Below are positions 9,901 to 17,874 of a DNA stretch of 64,000 bases, piece after piece; within the stretch, counting starts at the first letter, position 1, and every line of letters starts with the position of its first letter. The stretch is from Phycisphaeraceae bacterium (GTDB lineage Bacteria > Planctomycetota > Phycisphaerae > Phycisphaerales > Phycisphaeraceae). The notes under the pieces were generated by a model, which saw nothing but the letters and a program-made list of their open reading frames with translations, did no database searches and had not been told where the DNA came from. The position numbers and the translations under genes were made by a program. The DNA is taken from assembly GCA_029260615.1 (NCBI GenBank), contig JAJDCX010000082.1:1-64000 (forward strand), given 5' to 3'.

Positions 9901-11372
9901 AGCCGGTGAGTATCCCCTCATGGCTTTCAGAATTAGAAACACTGTTAGCCACATCGCGCGCCTTGCCGCGCATCAACACGCCTCTATCGCCACCGAGGCT
10001 GATAGCAGGCCGACCGGTGATCCCCCCCCGGGCTGGGGGCCCGCCGCCACGAGACAGGGTGTTGATGCGCGATGGGCAGGCCCTCTGGATGCTCTCTTCC
10101 CCGCGGTTCGATGAAGTCTGGAAAAAGCCTCTGCCCGCGCCGGACATGCGTGTCCTGGCCATGGACGATCGGCAGATACTCTGGTGGTCCCAACAGACCG
10201 GCCAACTCGGCGCGATGGATCGCATGACCGGCGAACCACTGTGGCCGCAAATTGATTTTTCCCACGCGCTGGACAAGGCCGGCGACTCCACCCCGAATCA
10301 ACAGCAACGAACCCGCGAGCAACTCCAGTTTATCCAACTGCTCGGCGGGGCCGGCATACGCAACCCAAGAGCCAGGCAGACCACTGTTACCGCCACAACC
10401 CGGACCGCCTTCGACCTGACCACGATCATCCTGGCCGATCAACTCGGTCGGATCGTCTGTATCGACCGCCACACCGGGCAGATCAGGTGGCGCAGGCTAA
10501 GCACATCAGACAACCTCACCTCGTTAACGATCGGCGACGGCCTTGTCGTGATCGGCGGGACCAGTTGGGGAGGCACGCAGGTCCAGCACGGCGTCGTCAC
10601 GCTCCTTGATGTCCTCACCGGCGAACCTTTAGAGACACAAATACAGTCCCAAGACCTACCCGTCTGGCTTGGCTTTGCCGACAGCGGCCTGCTGGTCATC
10701 GTCAGCAACGGCAAACTCACAGGCTTCGACCCCGCCACCGGCCGAACCGCCTGGCGACGTGACCTCCCACGGCTGGTCGGCGCCCGCCGTTCATGGATCG
10801 GCGGGCAGGTCTTGATCGTCTCAACCCAGCAAGGCCAGGTCGGTTCAGCCCTGGTTATGGATTCGCAAACCGGCGAACTCGTCAATCAGGTACCGATCCG
10901 CGCGGTCTTAGGTCAGACCCATACATTCCAGGCCGTCCAGGCCGACGGCCGTTGGCAGGTACTCACCCCCATGCAGGCCGTCGCCTTAAATGTCTCAGGC
11001 CGAACACGCTGGTCCGATGCCCTCTGCGCACCGATCGGTCACATGCTCATGCAACTCATCGGCGACCGCTACGTCTGCATCGTCGGCCGGACCGGCACGC
11101 AGGAAGTCCCCGTCCTCCCCGGCCCCAACGCAGGCGGTCGGCTCGAACTCCAGGAAGCGCTGCGAGCCGCAGCCGGGCGTCTTAGCATCCAAGCGGGGGG
11201 CTACCGCCTCTACCTCCTGGACCGTCAGACCGGCGTCATCACCACCGACACACCCCTGGCAAGCCTCCCCGCCCCCATCGACCCCGCCGCCAGCGTCTTC
11301 CTCGACGACGCTCTTCTCCTGGGCGTCGGCGATCAAACACTGCTAATCCAGTCCCAAAACGCCGCCGATTGA
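6951..11372 (+). CDS. Giant secreted PQQ-like beta-propeller protein
   Basis: The product is about 1,473 residues counted from the ATG at 6951, chosen because it opens a signal peptide (LALGMLCFGGSWLWAQP). After the signal comes a helical region with a tetratricopeptide-like segment (LADEALELRDQNRFADAAQKL). A first propeller of PQQ/WD-like blades follows (GWRLWEVTD, DGRDIWRIR, DGSLIWRR, TGTMRWLT). A second helical stretch covers roughly residues 710-990 (YQLTKGLYLQERGDPERAAEHYQAVL). A second propeller ends the protein (TGQIRWRR, TGRTAWRR, TGELVNQV). PQQ-like blades of this kind usually form a scaffold rather than bind PQQ. Location is probably periplasmic or outer-membrane associated. glyA follows after 51 bases. 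Confidence 0.85.
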   Translation: MILARGRIWLALGMLCFGGSWLWAQPVVPVAVGGQAKASVRQPVYIEDSLVAQDLADEALELRDQNRFADAAQKLRRVVDEYPFKLMPTDEGSYTDAVLWVRAELQADDRLLNAYRSLYGPTAEREVALAMPTTTKPIDTQALHRVLMRYALTEAGLDAALALGAYHLERAEGGDASAVLDGLQGHPDLPAHGGRYHFQRALAALLLSDTAEYEAHRQSLHELDDESSLSELDALANRTLPPLRFQHDPAGRLPIGSRLPASLDSPLWEVKFDQSLAGVATNRPNLRGVPQGQSPLRFVPSGDATRVYLNLGDKVTAYDRASGWRLWEVTDVPASRTDRVALATSWARLTGPRGVLAVGGRAFAVLGWSNPRQNRPAQATAGVSLVGINATDGRDIWRIRPEELDQSLQRASFDGTPIGGDGRIYTLVKRVQVSGLHDLYLTAVNETDGSLIWRRHISSSSTQGNYITGSSARMVLHAGLVYVSDNRGAVCALDGRTGTMRWLTLLPDAGIINSVARRAMLPFKDLPAPVLVQAGLLVPPVIGSNKHILLDVNTGRVLRELIGGDWQNVQVCYSAGGNVLGVGQGVTCFDGRTLQPRWHTPLEPGKFGTLLGRPGIDLNMTAASLADPTSKGQALQIVHDADPSARGLIVLNTQHRLVAMTLNDGQIVADQPLTSPGNVMLTPSQVVIASADSLYGFTDWLFAHDQLTSRATQDPSNPQPGLSLARLALRTGHEPAVLEGVDLALSSLSESLDDPNEGDARQHRVFGLLREINDPSSGASVQLRGELLNRMATTATTPGQEVAYQLTKGLYLQERGDPERAAEHYQAVLADRSLAVELYTVGRGSIRAGVEAHRLLKALIQTHGREVYTPYDLLAEHELIELQAHGVREAQRYTDLADRYPLALCANQARTFAADLYEQAGQGMAALRQLQVVYLNTASIDGLSQVAGRIAQMYLQQDHPALTRRWLRRVNREHSGLVLLRDDQPVSIPSWLSELETLLATSRALPRINTPLSPPRLIAGRPVIPPRAGGPPPRDRVLMRDGQALWMLSSPRFDEVWKKPLPAPDMRVLAMDDRQILWWSQQTGQLGAMDRMTGEPLWPQIDFSHALDKAGDSTPNQQQRTREQLQFIQLLGGAGIRNPRARQTTVTATTRTAFDLTTIILADQLGRIVCIDRHTGQIRWRRLSTSDNLTSLTIGDGLVVIGGTSWGGTQVQHGVVTLLDVLTGEPLETQIQSQDLPVWLGFADSGLLVIVSNGKLTGFDPATGRTAWRRDLPRLVGARRSWIGGQVLIVSTQQGQVGSALVMDSQTGELVNQVPIRAVLGQTHTFQAVQADGRWQVLTPMQAVALNVSGRTRWSDALCAPIGHMLMQLIGDRYVCIVGRTGTQEVPVLPGPNAGGRLELQEALRAAAGRLSIQAGGYRLYLLDRQTGVITTDTPLASLPAPIDPAASVFLDDALLLGVGDQTLLIQSQNAAD

Positions 11373-11423
11373 ATCACCCCCACACACCGGCTAGTATGCT
11401 CCCCAACCTTACGGAGCCTAACG

Positions 11424-12719
11424 ATGACCGCCCCCGCCGACGCTGTTTTTTCCGCCCAACAAGACGTGATCGAATCCAGTGACCCCCAGGTCGCCGAGTT
11501 GATCGCCCTGGAGCAGCAGCGCCAGGACCAGACACTCGAGCTGATCGCCAGCGAAAACCACACCAGCCCCGCCGTCATGGCCGCCACCGGCTCATGCCTC
11601 ACCAACAAGTACTGCGAGGGCTACCCCGGCAAACGCTACTACTCCGGCTGCGAGTACTACGACGACGTCGAACGCCTCGCCATCGAGCGCGTCACAAAAC
11701 TTTTCGGCTGCAAGTTCGCCAACGTCCAGCCCCACTCCGGCGCCAACGCCAACAACGCGGTCTTCTTCGCGCTCCTCGAGCCCGGCGACACCTTCGCCAG
11801 CATCGTCCTCTCCGAGGGCGGGCACCTCACCCACGGCTCACCGGTCAACCTCACCGGCAAGTGGTTCAACCCCGTCCACTACCCACTGGTCTACGACGAG
11901 TCCGCCGAAAACTTCGGCCACATCGACTACGACGCCGTCCGCGCCGTCTGCATGGAGCACAAGCCCAAGATGCTCATCTGCGGCTACTCCGCCTACCCTC
12001 GCATCATCGACTTCCCAAAGTTCCGTGAAATCGCCGACGAATGTGGCGCGATCCTCATGGCAGACATCGCCCACATCGCCGGCCTCATAGCCGCCGGCGC
12101 ACACCCCTCCCCGTTCCCGCACTGCCACGTCGTCACCACCACCACGCACAAAACCCTCCGCGGCCCCCGTGGCGGATTGATCCTGACCAACGACGAAGAC
12201 CTCGCCAAGAAAATCGACAAGGCCGTCTTCCCCGGCACGCAGGGCGGACCGCTCATGCACGCCATCGCCGGCAAAGCCGTCTCCTTCGGCGAAGCACTCA
12301 AACCCGAGTTCGCCGACTACGGCAAACAGATCATTAAGAACGCCGCAGCTCTCGCCAAAGCCCTCATGGGCCACGGCTACTCACTGACCTCCAACGGCAC
12401 CGAAAACCACCTCATGGTCATCGACCTCCGCAAGACCTCCGCCGACCTCACCGGCAAGGCCGCCGCCCTCTGGCTCGAACAGGCCGGCATCATCGTCAAC
12501 AAGAACACCGTCCCCAAGGACGAGCGTTCACCCTTCCAGACCAGCGGTATCCGCCTGGGCACCCCAGCCCTGACCACCCGTGGCCTCAAGGAAGCCGACA
12601 TGCCCCCGGTCGCCGACCTCATGCACCGCGCCATCGCAAGCGCCGGCGACGAGGCCCTCATCGCCAAGGTCCGCGAAGATGTCCAGGCCATGTGTCTTCG
12701 CTTTCCCATGCCCCACTAA
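11424..12719 (+). CDS. glyA: Serine hydroxymethyltransferase
   Basis: This 431-residue PLP enzyme interconverts serine and glycine while loading one-carbon units on tetrahydrofolate. Visible hallmarks are [13 protein letters not shown] near the N terminus, the substrate/cofactor segment [11 protein letters not shown], and the PLP-lysine loop [16 protein letters not shown]. The C-terminal [14 protein letters not shown] is also present. Length is typical. GGAG seven bases before the ATG supports the start. A strong terminator follows. Codon use is very C-rich, as in other genes of this half of the window. Confidence 0.97.
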   Translation: MTAPADAVFSAQQDVIESSDPQVAELIALEQQRQDQTLELIASENHTSPAVMAATGSCLTNKYCEGYPGKRYYSGCEYYDDVERLAIERVTKLFGCKFANVQPHSGANANNAVFFALLEPGDTFASIVLSEGGHLTHGSPVNLTGKWFNPVHYPLVYDESAENFGHIDYDAVRAVCMEHKPKMLICGYSAYPRIIDFPKFREIADECGAILMADIAHIAGLIAAGAHPSPFPHCHVVTTTTHKTLRGPRGGLILTNDEDLAKKIDKAVFPGTQGGPLMHAIAGKAVSFGEALKPEFADYGKQIIKNAAALAKALMGHGYSLTSNGTENHLMVIDLRKTSADLTGKAAALWLEQAGIIVNKNTVPKDERSPFQTSGIRLGTPALTTRGLKEADMPPVADLMHRAIASAGDEALIAKVREDVQAMCLRFPMPH

Positions 12720-12755
12720 GCGAATCACCCGCATAACAGATCAACCACTACCCAT

Positions 12756-12786
12756 AACCTCGGCCACAAGGCCGGGGTTGTTTTTT
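12756..12786 (+). terminator. Rho-independent terminator after glyA
   Basis: The stem AACCTCGGCC/GGCCGGGGTT (one G-T pair, loop ACAA) is followed by a T-run at 12781-12786. Confidence 0.9.
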
Positions 12787-12808
12787 GCGGTAGACTTAGA
12801 CCACGATC

Positions 12809-13576
12809 ATGCAAGAACCCCCCATCAACCCGATCATCGCCAACCCGACCTCCTCCGGTAAATGCTTGGTGATCGTCCCCGCATACAACGAGGCCGCCAG
12901 CGTAGCGGACGTCGTAAACGATCTACGCCTCCACCTCCCCCAAGCCGACGTGTTAGTCGTTGATGACGGATCAACCGACGACACACACAAGGCTGTTCCC
13001 GTAGGCACGCCGGTACTGCGTTTGCCCTTTAACCTTGGGATCGGTGGCGCGATGCAGGCCGGTTACCTCTACGCACAAACCCACCACTACGACCTGGCCA
13101 TTCAAGTCGACGGCGACGGCCAGCACCCCGCGGACCAAGCACACAAACTAATCACCGCACTTGTCGACACCCATGCCGACTTCATCATCGGCTCGCGTTT
13201 CCTGCCAAACGACACTCACGACCCCAACTACACTCCGCCGATCTCCCGTGCCGCGGGGATCCGTGCCATCCGCACCGTGGTCCGCCTCCTCACCGGGCTC
13301 TCCTTGACCGACTGCACCTCCGGCTTCCGCGCCGCCAACCGCCCGGTGATCGACGCCTTCGTCACCTGGTACCCCGACGACTACCCCGAGCCGCAGGTCA
13401 TCCCCTTGCTCCACCGTGCCGGCTTTAAAGTACGAGAAACCCCCGTTACGATGCGACCGCGCGCCGCCGGCCGAACCAGCATCCCGTTTATCCTTGGCGT
13501 CTTCTATATCATCAAGGTGACGACCGCGATGCTTCTGGATCTGATACGCGACCCCTGGGCCCCGCGCAGCCGTTGA
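12809..13576 (+). CDS. Family 2 glycosyltransferase (dolichyl-/polyprenyl-phosphate sugar synthase type)
   Basis: The 255-residue GT-A glycosyltransferase shows VIVPAYNEAASVADVV at the N terminus, the VDDGSTDDT nucleotide-sugar motif, and QVDGDGQHPADQ carrying the DxD metal site. It also has the GSRF and TSGFRAANR motifs typical of DPM1-like enzymes, and ends with a hydrophobic helix (FYIIKVTTAMLLDLI). It probably transfers a sugar to a polyprenyl phosphate or acts in surface-polysaccharide assembly. DUF2304 and flippase genes follow directly; the GT2-DUF2304 pair is a recurrent bacterial arrangement. The acceptor sugar cannot be told from sequence. Confidence 0.9.
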   Translation: MQEPPINPIIANPTSSGKCLVIVPAYNEAASVADVVNDLRLHLPQADVLVVDDGSTDDTHKAVPVGTPVLRLPFNLGIGGAMQAGYLYAQTHHYDLAIQVDGDGQHPADQAHKLITALVDTHADFIIGSRFLPNDTHDPNYTPPISRAAGIRAIRTVVRLLTGLSLTDCTSGFRAANRPVIDAFVTWYPDDYPEPQVIPLLHRAGFKVRETPVTMRPRAAGRTSIPFILGVFYIIKVTTAMLLDLIRDPWAPRSR

Positions 13577-13609
13577 CCCAGACCCTGCCCCGCAATGAAA
13601 GGCGGACCG

Positions 13610-13957
13610 ATGGAACTGACCCGCAACCTGATCGTCCTCTTCATCGGCGGCCTGATCCTCACACTCACCGTCCGCAGCCTCCGCGCAGGCCGACTCAAAG
13701 AACGCTACGCGCTGCTCTTCATGTTCCTGGGCCTGCCGTTTCTTGTCCTCGCCGTCTGGCGCGACGCTATGGGCATCCTCGCCCAATGGCTCAACGTCGA
13801 CTACCGCACACTCACCATCCTCATGGTCACCACCTTCATGGTCATCATGAACCTCAAATTGTTAAGCCTCTTAAGTGTGCAGGAAAAAAAGATCAACGAG
13901 CTGGCCCAACGCCTGGGCGTGCGATCTTTGCAAGACCGTGACGGCGGGGACGAATGA
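13610..13957 (+). CDS. DUF2304 membrane protein
   Basis: The 115-residue protein has three hydrophobic helices (LIVLFIGGLILTLTV, LLFMFLGLPFLVLAVW, LTILMVTTFMVIMNLKLL) and a C-terminal amphipathic tail (VQEKKINELAQRLGV). These match DUF2304, a small membrane partner found beside polyprenyl-phosphate glycosyltransferases. The ATG at 13610 has AAGGCGG at good spacing and was preferred to an ATG at 13595. The stop overlaps the flippase start (ATGA), so the two are translationally coupled. Confidence 0.85.
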   Translation: MELTRNLIVLFIGGLILTLTVRSLRAGRLKERYALLFMFLGLPFLVLAVWRDAMGILAQWLNVDYRTLTILMVTTFMVIMNLKLLSLLSVQEKKINELAQRLGVRSLQDRDGGDE

Positions 13958-15354
13958 CAGACCCGACCTACCAACGCGCCAACGACCGCCACAACCGCGC
14001 CATCGGCTCGATCGTGGTCGGCGTCGTCTTCCAGGCTTCTTATGTCTTGGCGCAATTCATCATCCTCGCCGTCCTGATCCGCGAGGTCGGCGAAGAACGA
14101 TTCGGGATGTGGGTCACCATCTTTAGCATGACCATGTGGCTGAGCATCCTCCCCCTGGGCATGGACCGAACCCTCCTGACACGTTTGGGACAAGTAGCCT
14201 TCCACCAACCCGCGATGGCTCGGCGGATCATCATCGCAGCCGTCGGGGTCGTGGTACTTAGTAGTTCCATCGCCGCGATCCTGATCGGTGTGTTCGGCTG
14301 GAGCCTGCCATGGGCCGAGTCAATACTCAACGTCACCGGCGAACTCGCCATCCGCGACGCCGTACCCACCGCCGTCACCGCCATGCTCGTCACCGCATTG
14401 GCGATACCCCTGATGCTCAGCGGCTTCGTCTTGCAGGCCTACCAACGCGGCGCGACACGTCACCTCCTGGGGATCATCTCCCAACTCACCGGCCTGGGAC
14501 TGGTATTGCTCGGCGTCTGGCTCGATTGGCCCCTGCCCTGGCTGGGTGTGATGATCGTGTCGCCGCTGGTGATCGGCGGCGCGTTGCAGTGGATCGTGGC
14601 CTGGCGGCTGATGCCACCACGCTCGACCCCAAAAACCGAAATAGCCAGTGAAACCAATGACACCAAAGACACCACAGACTCCGGGGAAACCGGGGGCTCC
14701 GGGGGCGGGGCGCAGCGCGTCGTCCGACCCATGCTCGCCACCGGCATGGGCCTGTGGCTTGCGGACATCGCGATGATCCTCTTAGTCAACAGCGGCGCGC
14801 TCGTCGTGGCGCAGGTCAATGGCGCCGCGGCCGTCGTCCCTTACGGCGCGGTCTACCGACTCGTCGGCCCGATCTTCGTCTGCTACGTCGTCATCGCACA
14901 CTCCTACTGGCCCGCCTTCGGCGACGCCGCACGCGCCCAGGACCACCAATGGATCGGTAAGGCGATGCGTCACTCCATGATGTTCGTTGTTGGCCTCTGG
15001 CTACTCGGTGCCGCCGCCTGCCTGACCGTTGGCGAACCCTTCATCGTCTGGTGGCTCGGCGAAGAAGCACGCCCGGGAACCCCCCTGATCCTCGCCGCCC
15101 TCGCCTTCGCGCTGGCCAACGGCATCTACCACATCTCCGTCGCCGCTCTCGCCGGCATGGGTTACATCAAGGTCCAGACCATCGTCTCCCTAGGCATGCT
15201 GGGTGTGTACTGCCTGGCGACCTGGCTCTGCGCCGACTCCCTTAACGCCATCGGCGTCATGCTCCTCCAGGCCGCCGGCATCGCACTGATCGGCATCGTC
15301 AACGCCGCCTACCTCATGCAGGTCATGCGTAGGCCTACCACCCAAACACCTTAA
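13954..15354 (+). CDS. Polysaccharide flippase (Wzx/MATE-like, MOP superfamily)
   Basis: The 466-residue integral membrane protein has about 12-14 helices. It begins with IVVGVVFQASYVLAQFIILAVLIREVGEE, the usual N terminus of lipid-linked oligosaccharide flippases, where the R-E-x-G-E-E-x-F-G segment is typical. A hydrophilic cytoplasmic loop around residues 225-255 (ASETNDTKDTTDSGETGGSG) separates the two halves. The likely role is moving undecaprenyl-linked glycan across the inner membrane. Its 3' end overlaps the convergent GT2 gene by 20 bases. Confidence 0.88.
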   Translation: MTDPTYQRANDRHNRAIGSIVVGVVFQASYVLAQFIILAVLIREVGEERFGMWVTIFSMTMWLSILPLGMDRTLLTRLGQVAFHQPAMARRIIIAAVGVVVLSSSIAAILIGVFGWSLPWAESILNVTGELAIRDAVPTAVTAMLVTALAIPLMLSGFVLQAYQRGATRHLLGIISQLTGLGLVLLGVWLDWPLPWLGVMIVSPLVIGGALQWIVAWRLMPPRSTPKTEIASETNDTKDTTDSGETGGSGGGAQRVVRPMLATGMGLWLADIAMILLVNSGALVVAQVNGAAAVVPYGAVYRLVGPIFVCYVVIAHSYWPAFGDAARAQDHQWIGKAMRHSMMFVVGLWLLGAAACLTVGEPFIVWWLGEEARPGTPLILAALAFALANGIYHISVAALAGMGYIKVQTIVSLGMLGVYCLATWLCADSLNAIGVMLLQAAGIALIGIVNAAYLMQVMRRPTTQTP

Positions 15355-16132
15355 GTAGCCGATACGACCAGACAATCTTCTCCACGTTAAACCGATGAAG
15401 AGCCCGACTGATCCGGTCTCCCCCAAAGTGCTTGCAAGCAACCGCGTACTGCTCATCAAACTGCGACCGATCCACCGCTCCGCTCTTGCTCTTGCCGTGC
15501 CAACGAAACCGGGCCAACACCTGATCCAGAATCAACGGATCACACCGCTCTCCCATACGCAACCAGTAGTCATAATCCATCGTGTACACCAGCGACTCGT
15601 CCAAAGGCCCAAGCTCTTGGGCAAACGAACGCCGCCAAAACACACCCATCTGGCTGATGAAATTCTCACGCAACAAGCCCCCAAACGAATACCGCCCCAA
15701 TCGACGATCCTTATACCGCGTAATACCCCGACGAATCTCTGCCCCGCCCTCATCGACAATCACCACCCGCCCCGCAAGCCACCGTGCCCCAGCGTTCGCC
15801 GCAAACGCATCCACCACACCACGCAACGCACCGGGGCAATAAGTGTCATCACTGTTAAGCCAGCCGACTATCTCCCCCCTCGCCAAAGCCATCCCCTTAT
15901 TAATCGCATGGGTCTGCCCCTCGTCCGGCTCGCTGATCCAAGTCACACGCGGGTCGTCCAGTGCTTTAAGAATCTCCAACGTCCCGTCGCCACTGCCCCC
16001 ATCTACGACAATGACCTCCAACGCCGGGGCTCCCGCCTGACTCAAGATGCTCTCCAACGTCGTCGGCAAAAATGCCGCCTGATTAAACGATGGGATCACA
16101 ATGCTGACTTCTGGTGCGCTGTCTTCAATCAT
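15335..16132 (-). CDS. Family 2 glycosyltransferase
   Basis: The 265-residue product shows SIVIPSFNQAAFLPTTLESIL, VIVDGGSGDGTLEIL and LNSDDTYCPGAL (acidic metal site), a standard GT-A fold of the rhamnosyl/galactosyl-transferase type. The ATG at 16132 overlaps the stop of the FkbM gene by 8 bases and has GAGGG just upstream; a longer reading frame to 16312 would add about 60 Arg-rich residues and is rejected. Co-transcribed with the FkbM methyltransferase. It probably adds one sugar to a cell-surface glycan. Confidence 0.9.
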   Translation of the reverse strand: MIEDSAPEVSIVIPSFNQAAFLPTTLESILSQAGAPALEVIVVDGGSGDGTLEILKALDDPRVTWISEPDEGQTHAINKGMALARGEIVGWLNSDDTYCPGALRGVVDAFAANAGARWLAGRVVIVDEGGAEIRRGITRYKDRRLGRYSFGGLLRENFISQMGVFWRRSFAQELGPLDESLVYTMDYDYWLRMGERCDPLILDQVLARFRWHGKSKSGAVDRSQFDEQYAVACKHFGGDRISRALHRFNVEKIVWSYRLLKVFGW

Positions 16133-16967
16133 CGGCACCCTCATCCCAACGCGCAACCAGGTTCGTCGTCGTCCCCGCCGCAAGTGACCGAACCGTACCC
16201 AGCGGATCGTCAATAACCCGCGACCCCGACTCATCAAAGAAACCGTACCCATGCCTCCGCAGCAACTCGATCGACTCCGCCGCCGCCTCAAGCTCACCCA
16301 CACCCAACTCAATCACAACAACAGGCCGAAACCGCTCAAGTGTCCGCCACGCCCCACGCAACACCCCCGGCTCTGCGCCGTCCGTGTCGATCTTTATCAA
16401 ATCGATCCGATCAATCGAGTTTCCGCCAACATAACCATCAAGCGTAATCAGCTCGACCCGTTGCGGCTCCCCAGCCCGACCATCCAACCGAAGCGCCGGG
16501 TCCAGCGACAACATCGCCGACCCCGCCGTGTCACTGAGCCCCGCGTGGACCACTTGGATATTGGTAAAACCATTCAGATCGATATTCGCCCCCAGCCTTT
16601 CAACCATCTGAGGGATCGGCTCAAAACTCACAACCCGCCCAGCATCCCCCACGCACTTGCGAAGGATCAGACTCAAGTAACCAATATTCGCCCCCACATC
16701 CAACACCGTGTCCCCCGGCCTGACTAGCCGACGAAGCATCGCCACCGTCGTCGGCTCAAACACACCGCTGTAATAAAGATGACTGTCGACCGTGTACGCC
16801 AAATCGAGTTTGATGCGCAAACCATCCACCTCGTGCGTCACGACCCGCGCCCCCGCACCCTGCACTCGCGACAAGCACCTCGCAAAAAACGCCCCGCACC
16901 CCGGGCACAACGGCGTTCGGCGGTACACCCGGATGCCCCAGCCGATCAGTTGATCTTTCACTGACAT
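16125..16967 (-). CDS. FkbM-family SAM-dependent methyltransferase
   Basis: The 280-residue protein has the SAM-binding start GDTVLDVGANIGYLSL, then VVSFEPIPQMVERL, and the FkbM signature DLIKIDTDGAEPGVLRGAW. FkbM enzymes O-methylate sugars or polyketides; next to a GT2, glycan methylation is the likely role. The N-terminal segment (RRTPLCPGCGAFFARCLSR) contains a CxxC pair. The gene starts 13 bases after the stop of the upstream SAM hydroxide adenosyltransferase. Confidence 0.9.
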   Translation of the reverse strand: MSVKDQLIGWGIRVYRRTPLCPGCGAFFARCLSRVQGAGARVVTHEVDGLRIKLDLAYTVDSHLYYSGVFEPTTVAMLRRLVRPGDTVLDVGANIGYLSLILRKCVGDAGRVVSFEPIPQMVERLGANIDLNGFTNIQVVHAGLSDTAGSAMLSLDPALRLDGRAGEPQRVELITLDGYVGGNSIDRIDLIKIDTDGAEPGVLRGAWRTLERFRPVVVIELGVGELEAAAESIELLRRHGYGFFDESGSRVIDDPLGTVRSLAAGTTTNLVARWDEGADD

Positions 16968-16980
16968 GTCGCAACGCTCG

Positions 16981-17817
16981 TTAAGGTTTTGTCACGCAGA
17001 GTGTAACCGAGACCTGCTCCCCAAACTTCTCCCGGGCCGAGCCGTTACGCACCGCCAACTCCAGCCGCCCCGAGCTCCCGAAGTAAGCCACCGCTTCCCC
17101 CGGCTCAACATCCGCATAAGTCCGCCGAACTGCGCCGATCTCATACCCCTTGACGCTGATCACCACGCCCGCCATGTCACGCTGCCCCAGCCATACGTCA
17201 CACCGATCACGGCTCAGGTTAGTCACCAGGTTCCCAAAATGATCTGCCACCAGAACCACGCCAGTCAGCCGGCTTCCCGCCTCACGGGGCTCGGGGATAT
17301 TCAAGTTAACCAGGGTCGTGACCGGTTCACCCAGCCTCTCGATCGCAACACCGTTAGCCAAGTATCCCGCTACCGGCGCAAAAATATCTCGCCCATGAAA
17401 CGTCACGCTCACCGAATCTCGATGGTACGCCTCATCGGTCAGCCGAACGATCGCGGTGGGGGGGTATCGCTCAAGCACCAGCGTAAACACACCGTTGTCT
17501 GGCCCAACAAGCGTGAACCGCGACGTCTTCACCGCCACCGCCGCACGCCCCGTCCCAACCCCCGGATCAACCACCACCAGATGGATCGTCCCATCAGTGA
17601 ATGCATCCACCATCGAATCCAACACCACCGCCGCCGCAAGTACATTCTGTGCCGGCAGGTCGTGTGTCCCATCGATCACCCGTGCATGCGGCGCGATCCC
17701 AGCGATCACACCCTTCATCTGCGCAACATAGCTGTCCCCCGTACCGAAGTCCGTGGTGAGGGTGATGGTCGCAGGCTTGAGATTTAATTCTTGAGACTTT
17801 GGTTCGGCGGGTGACAT
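16981..17817 (-). CDS. SAM hydroxide adenosyltransferase (DUF62 / fluorinase-chlorinase superfamily)
   Basis: The roughly 278-residue protein shows the family landmarks ITLTTDFGTGDSYVAQMKGVI, VIDGTHDLPAQNV and VVVDPGVGTGRAAVAV, then TLVGPDNGVFTLVLE. Characterised homologues hydrolyse S-adenosylmethionine to adenosine and methionine using a hydroxide; halogenating members need an extra loop that I cannot identify here. The ATG at 17817 is preferred to a TTG at 17853. It sits between rpoN and the FkbM/GT2 pair on the same strand, so co-transcription with a SAM-using methyltransferase is notable. Confidence 0.9.
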   Translation of the reverse strand: MSPAEPKSQELNLKPATITLTTDFGTGDSYVAQMKGVIAGIAPHARVIDGTHDLPAQNVLAAAVVLDSMVDAFTDGTIHLVVVDPGVGTGRAAVAVKTSRFTLVGPDNGVFTLVLERYPPTAIVRLTDEAYHRDSVSVTFHGRDIFAPVAGYLANGVAIERLGEPVTTLVNLNIPEPREAGSRLTGVVLVADHFGNLVTNLSRDRCDVWLGQRDMAGVVISVKGYEIGAVRRTYADVEPGEAVAYFGSSGRLELAVRNGSAREKFGEQVSVTLCVTKP

Positions 17818-17874
17818 AAGCGTTATCGTCGCGGATCTGCCACCGATCCTCAAGCCCCGCCCCTAACCCCCGAC

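Noticed and set aside
15395-16216. 273-residue rightward frame opposite the GT2 gene
   Set aside because: Shadow of a gene with clear GT2 motifs; no recognisable protein features.
12809-16967. A complete polysaccharide or O-antigen biosynthesis locus
   Set aside because: Only two GT2s, one flippase, DUF2304 and one methyltransferase are present. No polymerase, chain-length regulator or sugar-nucleotide genes are seen.
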